This document shows positions 49,728 through 57,856 of a stretch of DNA of 64,000 nucleotides, in pieces. The stretch comes from Pseudolysinimonas_A sp049651805 (GTDB lineage: Bacteria; Actinomycetota; Actinomycetes; Actinomycetales; Microbacteriaceae): positions 1 through 64,000 of the forward strand of contig NZ_JBASCU010000030.1 in the NCBI RefSeq assembly GCF_049651805.1, in the 5' to 3' direction. The notes beneath the pieces were generated by a model. The model saw only the letters and a list, made by a program, of their open reading frames with translations, ran no database searches and had not been told where the DNA came from. The translations under genes and the position numbers were made by a program. Numbering within the stretch: position 1 is the stretch's first letter; the number at the start of each line of letters is the position of its first letter.

Positions 49728-50804
49728 CTACGGGGTGCTCAGCGGGTCGATCGACCCGTCGATGATGCCCGCCGTGATTTCCTCGAGCGCCGCCTTGGTC
49801 TCGTCCGACACCTTCGAGTCGAAGTCGTAGAAGTCGCTCAGCGCGGTGCCGTCGTTCTCCAGCGTGCCGACGTAGGCGTCAGTAGTGAACTCGCCGCCCG
49901 AGGAGAGGTCCTCGATGACGTCGAACACGGCCTGCGTCATGCGCTTTTCTACCGACGTCAGGATGATGTCGGCGAGCTCCGGCTGGGTGAGCGCGATGTC
50001 CTTGTCGACACCGAGCAGCACGGCGTTGGAGCCGCTGTCGCGGATCGCCGTCGCGCTCGCCGTGAACAGGCCACCGGCGACCGGGAACAGCACGTCGGCT
50101 CCGGCAGCGAGCTGGCCTTCGGAGATCGACTGGGCGACCGCGGTGTTGGCGAAGTCGCCGACGAAGTCACCCGACTCGGTGGCCGGGTCCCAGCCGACGA
50201 CCGTGACGGCGGTGCCGGTCTCGGCCTCGTAGTACTTCGCGCCGTTGTAGTAGCCGGTCATGAAGTCGGTGACGGCCGGGATGTTCATGCCGCCGTAGGT
50301 GCCCACGACCTTGCTCGTCGAGTACGCCGCGGCCAGGTAGCCCGCGAGGAAGCTCGACTGGTTCATCGCGTAGGCGATCGGCTTGAGGTTGGCTTCGCCC
50401 TGGTTCCAGCCGTCGATCCAGACCAGCTGCGCCTCCGGGTTGGCCGCGGCGAAGTCGAAGATCAGGTTGTCGATCGAGAAGTTGAAGCCGACGGAGAAGA
50501 TGACGTCGCAGTCGTTCTCGACCATGGCGGTGAGGTTGGGCTCGAAGTCTTCCGGGCTCGACGATTCGGCGTCGTCGATGTTGACTCCGAGCTCGTCTTC
50601 GGCCTTCAGGAGCCCGCCGAACGCGGCCTCGTTGAAGCTCTTGTCGTTCCAGCTGCCTTCGTCGGAGACGGCGCAGGCGAGGTAGTCGACAGCGTCGCCG
50701 CCTCCGCCCGCCTCGGGTGCTGGGGCGCAGCCGGCGAGCGCGAGAGCGCTGGTGCCGACGAGCGCGAGGCTGACGAGCGCGCGCTTACGGGTGATCAGAT
50801 TCAC
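49728..50804 (-). CDS. BMP/PnrA-family nucleoside-binding lipoprotein
   Basis: A 358-residue surface lipoprotein. The signal peptide ends in the lipobox ALAGC at about residue 25. The BMP domain has VSDEGSWNDKSFNEAAFGGL, NDCDVIFSVGFNFS, VGTYGGMNIPAVTDFMTGYY and PVAGGLFTASATAIRDSG. Homologues bind purine nucleosides. The start is GTG with GGAGG 7 nt upstream. A hairpin with a T-run lies in the leader (50822-50847). It is the first gene of the importer-cdd-deoA-add series on this strand. Confidence 0.92.
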   Translation of the reverse strand: MNLITRKRALVSLALVGTSALALAGCAPAPEAGGGGDAVDYLACAVSDEGSWNDKSFNEAAFGGLLKAEDELGVNIDDAESSSPEDFEPNLTAMVENDCDVIFSVGFNFSIDNLIFDFAAANPEAQLVWIDGWNQGEANLKPIAYAMNQSSFLAGYLAAAYSTSKVVGTYGGMNIPAVTDFMTGYYNGAKYYEAETGTAVTVVGWDPATESGDFVGDFANTAVAQSISEGQLAAGADVLFPVAGGLFTASATAIRDSGSNAVLLGVDKDIALTQPELADIILTSVEKRMTQAVFDVIEDLSSGGEFTTDAYVGTLENDGTALSDFYDFDSKVSDETKAALEEITAGIIDGSIDPLSTP

Positions 50805-50821
50805 TGGGGATCCTCCATGTG

Positions 50822-50847
50822 CAAAAGCCCCGACGGGTACGCCGGGG
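50822..50847 (-). terminator. Leader hairpin before the BMP lipoprotein gene
   Basis: On the minus strand CCCCGGCG and CGTCGGGG (one G-U pair) enclose TACC and are followed by CTTTTG. TAGCCT at 50859-50864 is a likely -10 just upstream, so the hairpin lies near the 5' end of the BMP mRNA. It could be an attenuator or the terminator of the hydrolase gene before it. Confidence 0.5.
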
Positions 50848-50958
50848 TGTGATGGCTCAGGCTAACCCCCGTGTCAACCCGGCGACCAGTGGCCACGGTC
50901 TCGCCGCGCCATTAGTTACCAAAGCGCGACACTCGCGAAATGTGGACGAAATGATCGC

Positions 50959-51927
50959 TCACAAAGCGGGGCTGAAGTCCCGAGGGGGTGTTGTCGTCGT
51001 TCCGAGTAGGCCGATCAGGTAGTCGAGGAAGGCGAGGCGGTCGACCGCCTCGATGACCGTCGCATTGGGTTCGAGCCCGTGCACGCCCCACGACATCGCC
51101 GAATACCCGCGGGTGAGTTCGGAATCCGCCTCCACGTCGACCGCGTACCGCCCGCTCGCGGCGACCAGCTCGGGATGCAGCAGCACGGCGGCGGTCAGCG
51201 AGTCGGGGTGCGTCGACCCCGCGATCCCCACCGACTCGTCGAACGCGAGCGTGGTCTCGCAGACCCGCACCACGAACCGGGCGAGCGGCGTTCCGACGGT
51301 CGCGATCCGGGAGATCTCATCGCGGCTGAACACGCCGTCGACGAGGGTGAGCGGAGCCCAGGGCACGACGACGATCTCGGCGAATCCGGCCGCGAACACG
51401 GTCTTGGCGGCATCCGGGTCGACGTAGAAGTTGAACTCCCCGGCCGCCGTGATGTTGCCGCGGGCGTTGTTCGAGCCGCCCATGATGTAGAGCGCCTTGA
51501 CGTTGCCGACGAAGGCCGGGTCTTTGACGATCGCCATCGCGATGTTGGTGAGCGGCCCGATGCAGACGATCGTCAGCTCTCCCGGGGCTTCCGCGGCGAG
51601 ACGGATGAGGGCATCCACCCCGTGCTCGTCTTGCGGGGCGAGACCCGACTCGTCGATCGCGAGCCCGCCGCCGCCGTCGCCGTGCACGTTCTCGGCCGAC
51701 ACCCACTCGCGCACCAGCGGCCGACGGCAGCCGAGGTAGACGGGAACGTCGAGCCGGTCGGCGACATTGAGCGTCATCCAGGCGTTGTGCACCTGGGCGT
51801 CGAAGCCGACGTTGCCGGCGACCATCGTGATGGCGCGCAGGTCGGCGTCGGGGTCGAGGAGACCGACCAGGATGGCGACGCAGTCGTCTTGCGCGGTGTC
51901 GGTGTCGATGACGAGAGGGATGGCCAC
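50959..51927 (-). CDS. Inosine/uridine-preferring nucleoside hydrolase
   Basis: A 322-residue hydrolase splitting ribonucleosides into base and ribose. The calcium-binding N-terminus is IDTDTAQDD with D8, D10, D14 and D15 in the family positions. IVCIGPLTNIAMAI, IMGGSNNARGNITAAGEFNF and STHPDSLTAAVLLHPEL follow. It stands upstream of the importer operon and probably uses the imported nucleosides. The GTG lies 6 nt after TAGCGT. Confidence 0.9.
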   Translation of the reverse strand: MAIPLVIDTDTAQDDCVAILVGLLDPDADLRAITMVAGNVGFDAQVHNAWMTLNVADRLDVPVYLGCRRPLVREWVSAENVHGDGGGGLAIDESGLAPQDEHGVDALIRLAAEAPGELTIVCIGPLTNIAMAIVKDPAFVGNVKALYIMGGSNNARGNITAAGEFNFYVDPDAAKTVFAAGFAEIVVVPWAPLTLVDGVFSRDEISRIATVGTPLARFVVRVCETTLAFDESVGIAGSTHPDSLTAAVLLHPELVAASGRYAVDVEADSELTRGYSAMSWGVHGLEPNATVIEAVDRLAFLDYLIGLLGTTTTPPRDFSPAL

Positions 51928-51933
51928 GGTCCA

Positions 51934-51939
51934 ACGCTA
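51934..51939 (-). promoter_or_regulatory. -10 element TAGCGT of the nucleoside hydrolase gene
   Basis: It lies 6 nt before the GTG at 51927; the divergent RraA-like gene has an identical hexamer and spacing. Confidence 0.5.
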
Positions 51940-51974
51940 GGACAGTGGCCGTGGCGACGCGCGCGCGGTGGGGA

Positions 51975-51980
51975 TAGCGT
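51975..51980 (+). promoter_or_regulatory. -10 element TAGCGT of the RraA-like gene
   Basis: It lies 6 nt before the ATG at 51987. Confidence 0.5.
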
Positions 51981-51986
51981 CGCGCC

Positions 51987-52679
51987 ATGTTCGATCGCTT
52001 CGCGACTCTGACGACTCCTCACGTTGCCGATGCATGCCTTCGAGTGGGCATCGCCGTGCGCTGCGCCCCGACGGGGCTGCGGGGGCTGACCCCTGGGATG
52101 CGGATCGCGGGACGCGTGCTTCCCGCCGTGCACGCGGGAAGTGTCGACGTCTTCCTCGAAGCGGTGTCGACGGCACGGCCGGGCGACGTGCTCGTCGCCG
52201 ACAACGGCGGCCGGCTCGATGAGGCCTGCATCGGCGACCTCGCGGCCCTCGACGCCGCCGCGGGTGGCGTCACGGGCATCGTCATCTGGGGGCTGCACCG
52301 CGACAGCGCCGACATTGCACAGCTCGGGATGCCGCTGTTCAGTCTCGGCGCGCTGCCCACCGGGCCGCAGCGTCTCGACCCGCGGCCAACCGGTGCGCTC
52401 ACCGCCGCGCGGGTCGGCGAGTGGACGGTGACGAACGAGGATGCCGTGTTCGGTGACGAGGATGGCGTGCTGTTCGTGCCGCTCGACCGGGTCGACGAGG
52501 TGCTCGAGACCGCAGCCGGCATCGCCGCCACCGAGGGGAGACAGGCCGACCTCATCCGCGGCGGCACCTCGCTGCGCGAGCAGGTGCGCTTCAACGACTA
52601 CCTCGCGGCCCGCGCCGCCAACCCCGACCTCACCTTCCGCGACCACCTGCGCGGCGTTGGCGGCGAGATCGAGGTGTAG
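51987..52679 (+). CDS. RraA-family protein (HMG/CHA aldolase-like)
   Basis: A 230-residue member of the RraA/class II 4-hydroxy-4-methyl-2-oxoglutarate aldolase family. The G-x20-R-D-x2-E/D signature is met by G83, R105-D106 and D109 (GDLAALDAAAGG, WGLHRDSAD). Members cleave 4-hydroxy-2-oxo acids or decarboxylate oxaloacetate; a few bind RNase E. Here the R-D motif suggests an enzyme. It shares a divergent promoter region with the nucleoside hydrolase, but no metabolic link is obvious. Its stop codon opens palindrome R7. Confidence 0.75.
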   Translation: MFDRFATLTTPHVADACLRVGIAVRCAPTGLRGLTPGMRIAGRVLPAVHAGSVDVFLEAVSTARPGDVLVADNGGRLDEACIGDLAALDAAAGGVTGIVIWGLHRDSADIAQLGMPLFSLGALPTGPQRLDPRPTGALTAARVGEWTVTNEDAVFGDEDGVLFVPLDRVDEVLETAAGIAATEGRQADLIRGGTSLREQVRFNDYLAARAANPDLTFRDHLRGVGGEIEV

Positions 52680-52718
52680 GTCTCGACACGCCGCCTCCGG
52701 CGGCTACTCGACCACCGA
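52679..52718. repeat. Intergenic palindrome, copy R7
   Basis: It runs from GGTCTCGACACGCCGCC to GGCTACTCGACCACCGA. As with R5, it starts on the last G of a TAG stop and fills the gap to the stop of the convergent gene at 52721. Confidence 0.8.
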
Positions 52719-52720
52719 AG

Positions 52721-53845
52721 TCAGAGGACTTCGGAGCGACCCGAGAGCTTGAGGGCATCCACGACGCTCTTCACGCGTTGGGCGTTTGCGCTCGTGGTCA
52801 CCAGGAGGGCGTCAGGGGTGTCGACCACGATGATGTCGCGCACGCCGATCAGCGAGATGATGCGGTCGGTCGTGCTCACGACGATGCCGCTCGAGGCATC
52901 CGCGAGCACCCGGGCGTTCTCGCCGAGGATCGCGAGGTCGTTCTTGCGGCCGCCGGAGTGCAGTTTCGCGATCGACGCGAAGTCGCCGACGTCGTCCCAG
53001 TCGAAGCTGCCCGGCACGACGGCCAGTCGCCCGGCAGCGGCAGCCGGCTCGGCGACCGAGTAGTCGATCGCGATCCTGGTGAGCCCGGGCCAGATCCGGT
53101 CGACCGCGGGGCCGCGCGTCGTCGGGTCGTCCCAGGCGGCGGCGAGCTCTTCCAGACCCGCCACCAGCGCGGGCTGCGTCTCGCGCATCTGGTCGAGCAG
53201 CACATCCGCGCGGGCGACGAACATGCCGCCGTTCCACAGGTGTTCCCCGCCGTCGACATACTGCTCGGCGGTGGCCAGGTCGGGCTTCTCGACGAAGCTC
53301 TCGACGCGCAACGCCTTCGGCGCCCCGGGGATGCCGAGGTTCTCGCCGCAGTGGATGTAGCCGAACCCGATCGCCGGTTCCGTCGGGGTGATGCCGACGG
53401 TCGCGATATAACCCGCATCGGCGACCAGGACGGCCTGCTCGATCGCGCGACGAAAGGAGCGCTCGTCGCTGATCACGTGGTCGGCGGCGAACGAACCGAT
53501 GATCACGTCAGGCTCACGGCGCACGAGGATGGCGGCGGCGAGGCCGATCGCGGCCGACGAGTCTTTCGGCTCACTCTCGAGCACGACGTTGGCGTCGGCG
53601 AGTTCGGGGATCTGCTGCTCGACGGCTGCCCGATGAGCCCGCCCTGTGACGACCATGATCCGCTGATCGCCCGAAAGCGGAGCCAGCCGGTCCCACGTGC
53701 TGCGCAGCAGGGTGCTGCCCGACCCGGTGAGGTCGTGCAGAAACTTCGGCGCGTCGGCTCGCGAGAGCGGCCACAGCCGCGAGCCGATGCCGCCGGCGGG
53801 GATCACGCTGTAGAAGCGGGCGAGCGCGTCGGGGGGTTCGACCAT
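52721..53845 (-). CDS. manC: Mannose-1-phosphate guanylyltransferase
   Basis: A 374-residue enzyme making GDP-mannose from GTP and mannose-1-phosphate. The signature VIPAGGIGSRLWPLSR is near residues 13-28, followed by GSFAADHVISD, GFGYIHCGENLG, RVESFVEKPDL and NGGMFVARADVLLDQM; there is no C-terminal isomerase domain. GDP-mannose is needed by the polyprenol-phosphomannose synthase and probably by the divergent GT4. The ATG at 53845 (behind TACGCT) is chosen over the open frame to 53956. Confidence 0.9.
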   Translation of the reverse strand: MVEPPDALARFYSVIPAGGIGSRLWPLSRADAPKFLHDLTGSGSTLLRSTWDRLAPLSGDQRIMVVTGRAHRAAVEQQIPELADANVVLESEPKDSSAAIGLAAAILVRREPDVIIGSFAADHVISDERSFRRAIEQAVLVADAGYIATVGITPTEPAIGFGYIHCGENLGIPGAPKALRVESFVEKPDLATAEQYVDGGEHLWNGGMFVARADVLLDQMRETQPALVAGLEELAAAWDDPTTRGPAVDRIWPGLTRIAIDYSVAEPAAAAGRLAVVPGSFDWDDVGDFASIAKLHSGGRKNDLAILGENARVLADASSGIVVSTTDRIISLIGVRDIIVVDTPDALLVTTSANAQRVKSVVDALKLSGRSEVL

Positions 53846-53852
53846 GCTCGGT

Positions 53853-53858
53853 AGCGTA
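53853..53858 (-). promoter_or_regulatory. -10 element TACGCT of manC
   Basis: It lies 7 nt before the ATG at 53845 on the minus strand. Confidence 0.45.
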
Positions 53859-53941
53859 TCCGCGGCTTGCTGAGCAGAGACTTCAACCGGCGTACACCTC
53901 TCGGTCACGCCGAGGTCGCCGGCAGCCGGGTCGGCGGAACA

Positions 53942-53947
53942 TACCGT
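53942..53947 (+). promoter_or_regulatory. -10 element TACCGT of the GT4 gene
   Basis: It lies 7 nt before the ATG at 53955. Confidence 0.45.
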
Positions 53948-53954
53948 CGCGAAC

Positions 53955-55088
53955 ATGAGGGTCGCCGTGGTGAGCGAGAGTTTTCTCCCGACGGTGAACG
54001 GGGTGACGACATCGGTCGTGCGGGTGCTCGATCACCTGGCCGCACGAGGGCACCAAGCGACCGTGATCGTGCCGGCCGCGGGTTCGCCGCGCGAATACGC
54101 CGGGTTCCCGGTCACCCAGGTGCCCGCGCTGGCCTACCGGCAGTTTCCGGTCGGCCTGCCGAACTCGCAGGTGAGCGCATTGCTCGCGTCGTTCCGACCC
54201 GACGTCGTGCACGTCGCCGCCCCGTTCCTGCTGGGAGCGCAGGCGATCGCCGCCGCGAACCGGCTCGGCGTGCCGAGTGTCGCGATCTACCAGACGGATG
54301 TATCGGGGTATGCCAAGCGCAACCGGCTTTCCGCCGCGAGCGCCTTCGCGTGGCGTCTGGTGCGCTGGATCCACGAGGGCGCCGACCTGACCCTCGCCCC
54401 GTCGACGACGGCGCTCGCCGACCTGCGGGCCGCAGGGGTGCCCCGCCTCGACCGCTGGGGACGCGGGGTCGACCTCGAGCGTTACCACCCGAGCCGGCGG
54501 GCCGGGCCGCACGCTCAGGAACTGCGCGCGCGGCTCTCCCCCGACGGCGAGACCATCGTCGGTTACGTCGGCCGCATCGCTCCCGAGAAGAGCCTCGAGC
54601 GACTCGCCGAGCTGCGAGACATCCCGGGGTTGCGGCTCGCTGTCGTCGGGGACGGCCCCGCGATGCCGCAGCTCACGCGGGCCCTCCAGGGGATGCCGGT
54701 GACCTTCCTCGGCGCTCTCGGCGGAGAGGACCTCGCCAACGCCTACGCGGCACTCGACGTGTTCGTTCACACCGGCACGGAGGAGACGTTCGGGCAGACC
54801 CTTCAGGAAGCACACGCCAGCGGGCTGCCGGTCGTCGCTCCGCGTGCGGGCGGCCCGATCGATCTCATCGACCACACGGTCGATGGATTGCTCTACGACC
54901 CGGCAGCTGATTCCGACTTGCGGGCAGCCGTCGCGTGCCTGGTCGCAGCGCCCGAACTGCGGGCACGCATGGGCGAGGCGGGCCGTCGCCGGGTGCTCGG
55001 CCGGTCGTGGGCGGCGATCTGCGACGACCTGCTGGAGTTCTACGGCCGGGTCATGACCGATCGCGCGCTCGCCGTCGCGCGCGCCTGA
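53955..55088 (+). CDS. GT4 mannosyltransferase-like (MgtA/PimB type)
   Basis: A 377-residue GT-B enzyme: VVSESFLPTVNGVTTSVVRV, PDVVHVAAPFLLGAQAIAAA, YQTDVSGYAKRNRL, then WGRGVDLERYHPSRR, VGYVGRIAPEKSLERLAEL and HTGTEETFGQTLQEAHASGL with both glutamates of the E-x7-E motif. The N-terminal pattern is that of GDP-mannose-dependent enzymes such as MgtA and PimB, which build phosphatidylinositol or glycolipid mannosides. It is divergent from manC, its likely donor source. Confidence 0.85.
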   Translation: MRVAVVSESFLPTVNGVTTSVVRVLDHLAARGHQATVIVPAAGSPREYAGFPVTQVPALAYRQFPVGLPNSQVSALLASFRPDVVHVAAPFLLGAQAIAAANRLGVPSVAIYQTDVSGYAKRNRLSAASAFAWRLVRWIHEGADLTLAPSTTALADLRAAGVPRLDRWGRGVDLERYHPSRRAGPHAQELRARLSPDGETIVGYVGRIAPEKSLERLAELRDIPGLRLAVVGDGPAMPQLTRALQGMPVTFLGALGGEDLANAYAALDVFVHTGTEETFGQTLQEAHASGLPVVAPRAGGPIDLIDHTVDGLLYDPAADSDLRAAVACLVAAPELRARMGEAGRRRVLGRSWAAICDDLLEFYGRVMTDRALAVARA

Positions 55089-55169
55089 GCGTCGGCAGTT
55101 CACCTAGACTGGGCAGCACTGATTCACACTGCGGCGCGCCACCCCGCGACGGAGCACAAGGAGGAATCC

Positions 55170-55595
55170 GTGTCCAGCGAGGCCGCGGCAAAGATCCGGG
55201 CTCCCAAGATCCAGACCCCGAAGCGACCCGTCGGAACTCTCTACCGCGGCCGCGAGGGAATGTGGTCCTGGGTGCTCCACCGGATCACCGGAGTCGCCAT
55301 CTTCTTCTTCCTGTTGGTGCACATCCTCGACACGGCGCTCATCCGGGTGGATCCGGAGGCGTATGACGCCGTCATCGGCGCCTACAAGACTCCGATCATG
55401 GGCCTCGGCGAGATCGGCCTCGTCGCCGCGATCGGCCTGCACGCCCTCAACGGCCTGCGCATCATCGCGATCGACTTCCTGGCGATCGGCCCCCGCATCC
55501 AGCGTCTGATGTTCTGGGTCGTCGTGGTCGTCTGGGTGCTGCTGCTCGCCGGGTTCATCCCCCGCCAACTGATGAACATCTTCGGAGGCGAATGA
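55170..55595 (+). CDS. sdhC: Succinate dehydrogenase cytochrome b556 subunit
   Basis: A 141-residue membrane anchor with three helices. It has GREGMWSWVLHRITGVAIFF (quinone/heme region with S and R in family positions), LLVHILDTALI with a heme-ligand histidine and GLHALNGLRIIAIDF. GTG at 55170 is preceded by AAGGAGG. First gene of the sdhCDAB operon; sdhD starts inside its stop. Confidence 0.9.
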   Translation: MSSEAAAKIRAPKIQTPKRPVGTLYRGREGMWSWVLHRITGVAIFFFLLVHILDTALIRVDPEAYDAVIGAYKTPIMGLGEIGLVAAIGLHALNGLRIIAIDFLAIGPRIQRLMFWVVVVVWVLLLAGFIPRQLMNIFGGE

Positions 55596-56038
55596 TGGGC
55601 GCGGCCACCGTCATCCCAGCACCCAACACCCGCGCCCCCCGACGTCGCCGCGTCAACTGGGAGATGTGGGGCTGGCTGTACATGCGCTTCTCGGGCATCT
55701 TGCTCGTCGTGCTGATCTTCGGCCACCTGTTGGTGAACCTGTTCCTCGGCGACGGGGTGAAGGCGATCGACTTCGCGTTCGTCGCCGGCAAACTCGCCGA
55801 CCCGTTCTGGGTGGTCTACGACCTGCTGCTGCTCTGGCTCGCCCTCATCCACGGCGCGAACGGCATGCGCACGATCATCAACGACTACGCGCACGGCCGC
55901 CTGCGCGTCGTGTTCCTCGTCGCCCTCGCGGGCGCCACGATCGTGCTCCTCGCGCTCGGCACCCTTGTTCTCACGACGTTCGACCCGTGCATCGGCGAAC
56001 CGTCGGCCACCCTCGCTCCGCTCTGCGCGGCGCAGTAA
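55592..56038 (+). CDS. sdhD: Succinate dehydrogenase membrane anchor subunit
   Basis: A 148-residue protein with three membrane helices: GWLYMRFSGILLVVLIFGHL, LLLLWLALIHGANGMRTIIN and VVFLVALAGATIVLLALGTL. H of FGHL is a likely heme ligand. The ATG overlaps the sdhC stop (ATGA). The last 20 residues hold two cysteines, an outer-face feature. It anchors the SdhAB catalytic part to the membrane. Confidence 0.9.
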   Translation: MMGAATVIPAPNTRAPRRRRVNWEMWGWLYMRFSGILLVVLIFGHLLVNLFLGDGVKAIDFAFVAGKLADPFWVVYDLLLLWLALIHGANGMRTIINDYAHGRLRVVFLVALAGATIVLLALGTLVLTTFDPCIGEPSATLAPLCAAQ

Positions 56039-56057
56039 CCCCCGGAAGCGACACAGC

Positions 56058-57854
56058 ATGGAATTCGAAGACGGGGATGTCATCGACGGCGTCCACTATC
56101 ACCGCTACGACGTCGTGATCGTGGGAGCCGGCGGCGCCGGCATGCGCGCCGCGATCGAGGCCGGGCCGAAGGCCCGCACGGCGGTGATCACGAAGCTCTA
56201 CCCGACCCGGTCGCACACGGGGGCGGCGCAGGGCGGCATGGCTGCCGCGCTCGCCAACGTCGAGGAAGACAGCTGGGAGTGGCACACCTTCGACACCGTC
56301 AAGGGCGGCGACTACCTGGTCGACCAGGATGCGGCCGAAATCCTCGCGAAGGAGGCGATCGACGCCGTTCTCGACCTCGAGAACATGGGTCTGCCGTTCA
56401 ACCGCACGCCCGAGGGCAAGATCGACCAGCGCCGCTTCGGCGGTCACACCCGTGACCACGGCAAGGCGCCCGTGCGTCGGGCCTGCTACGCCGCCGACCG
56501 CACCGGCCACATGATCCTGCAGACGCTCTTCCAGAACTGCGTGAAGCTCGGCGTCGAGTTCTACAACGAGTACTACGCCCTGGATGTCGTGATGACCCAG
56601 GTCAAGGGCAAGGAGCAGCCCTCCGGTGTCGTCGCCTACGAGCTCTCGACCGGCGAGATCCACGTCTTCCAGGCCAAGGCGATCGTGTTCGCCACGGGCG
56701 GCTTCGGCAAGATCTACAAGACGACGTCGAACGCGCACACCCTCACCGGCGACGGCGTCGGCATCATCTGGCGCAAGGGCCTGCCGCTGGAAGACATGGA
56801 GTTCTTCCAGTTCCACCCGACCGGACTCGCCGGCCTCGGCATCCTGCTCACCGAGGGTGCCCGCGGTGAGGGGGCCATCCTGCGCAACGCGTCGGGCGAA
56901 CGCTTCATGGAGCGCTACGCCCCGACCATCAAAGACCTCGCGCCGCGCGACATCGTGTCGCGCTGCATGGTGCAGGAGGTCGCGGAGGGCCGCGGCGCCG
57001 GCCCGCACAAGGACTACGTGCTGCTGGACTGCACCCACCTCGGCGCCGAGGTGCTCGAGACGAAGCTGCCCGACATCACGGAGTTCGCTCGCACCTACCT
57101 CGGGGTCGACCCGGTCGTCGAACCGGTGCCCGTGATGCCCACCGCGCACTACGCGATGGGCGGCATCCCGACCAACGTCAAGGCCGAGGTGCTGCGCGAC
57201 AACGACACGATCGTTCCCGGGCTCTACGCCGCCGGTGAATGCGCCTGCGTGAGTGTGCACGGTTCCAACCGGCTCGGCACGAACTCGCTGCTCGACATCA
57301 ACGTCTTCGGCAAGCGCGCCGGCAACAACGCCGTCGAGTACGCGAAGACGGTCGACTTCACGCCGCTGCCGAAGGACCCGGCGGCGTTCGTGACGTCACT
57401 CGTGGCCCAGTTCAAGAACTCGACCGGCACCGAGCGCATCGCGCACCTGCGCAAAGAGCTGCAGGACGAGATGGACCGCAACGCCCAGGTGTTCCGCACC
57501 GACTCCTCGCTCGAGAAGGTCACCCACACGATCTACACGCTGCGCGAGCGGTACAAGAACGTGTCCATCCAAGACAAGGGCAAACGCTTCAACACCGACC
57601 TGCTCGAGGCGATCGAACTCGGCTTCCTGCTCGACCTCGCCGAGGTCGTCGTCTACAGCGCGCGCAACCGCAAGGAGAGTCGCGGCGGCCACATGCGCGA
57701 CGACTACCCCGACCGCGACGACGCCACCTACATGAAGCACACGATGGCGTACCTCACGGGCGACCCGCACTCGCCTGATGCCGCCGACCACATCACGCTC
57801 GACTGGAAGCCGGTCGTGATCACCAACTACCAGCCCATGGAACGGAAGTACTGA
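56058..57854 (+). CDS. sdhA: Succinate dehydrogenase flavoprotein subunit
   Basis: A 598-residue subunit oxidising succinate to fumarate. The FAD-binding N-terminus is DVVIVGAGGAGMRAAIEAGP, and the histidine for covalent FAD lies in TRSHTGAAQGGMAA. QRRFGGHTRDHGKAPVRRAC, FATGGFGKIYKTTSNAHT, PTAHYAMGGIPTN and the C-terminal RKESRGGHMRDDYPDRDD are typical. The ATG at 56058 follows sdhD by 19 bp. It fits the sdhCDAB type near cdd in mycobacteria. Confidence 0.95.
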   Translation: MEFEDGDVIDGVHYHRYDVVIVGAGGAGMRAAIEAGPKARTAVITKLYPTRSHTGAAQGGMAAALANVEEDSWEWHTFDTVKGGDYLVDQDAAEILAKEAIDAVLDLENMGLPFNRTPEGKIDQRRFGGHTRDHGKAPVRRACYAADRTGHMILQTLFQNCVKLGVEFYNEYYALDVVMTQVKGKEQPSGVVAYELSTGEIHVFQAKAIVFATGGFGKIYKTTSNAHTLTGDGVGIIWRKGLPLEDMEFFQFHPTGLAGLGILLTEGARGEGAILRNASGERFMERYAPTIKDLAPRDIVSRCMVQEVAEGRGAGPHKDYVLLDCTHLGAEVLETKLPDITEFARTYLGVDPVVEPVPVMPTAHYAMGGIPTNVKAEVLRDNDTIVPGLYAAGECACVSVHGSNRLGTNSLLDINVFGKRAGNNAVEYAKTVDFTPLPKDPAAFVTSLVAQFKNSTGTERIAHLRKELQDEMDRNAQVFRTDSSLEKVTHTIYTLRERYKNVSIQDKGKRFNTDLLEAIELGFLLDLAEVVVYSARNRKESRGGHMRDDYPDRDDATYMKHTMAYLTGDPHSPDAADHITLDWKPVVITNYQPMERKY

Positions 57855-57856
57855 GG

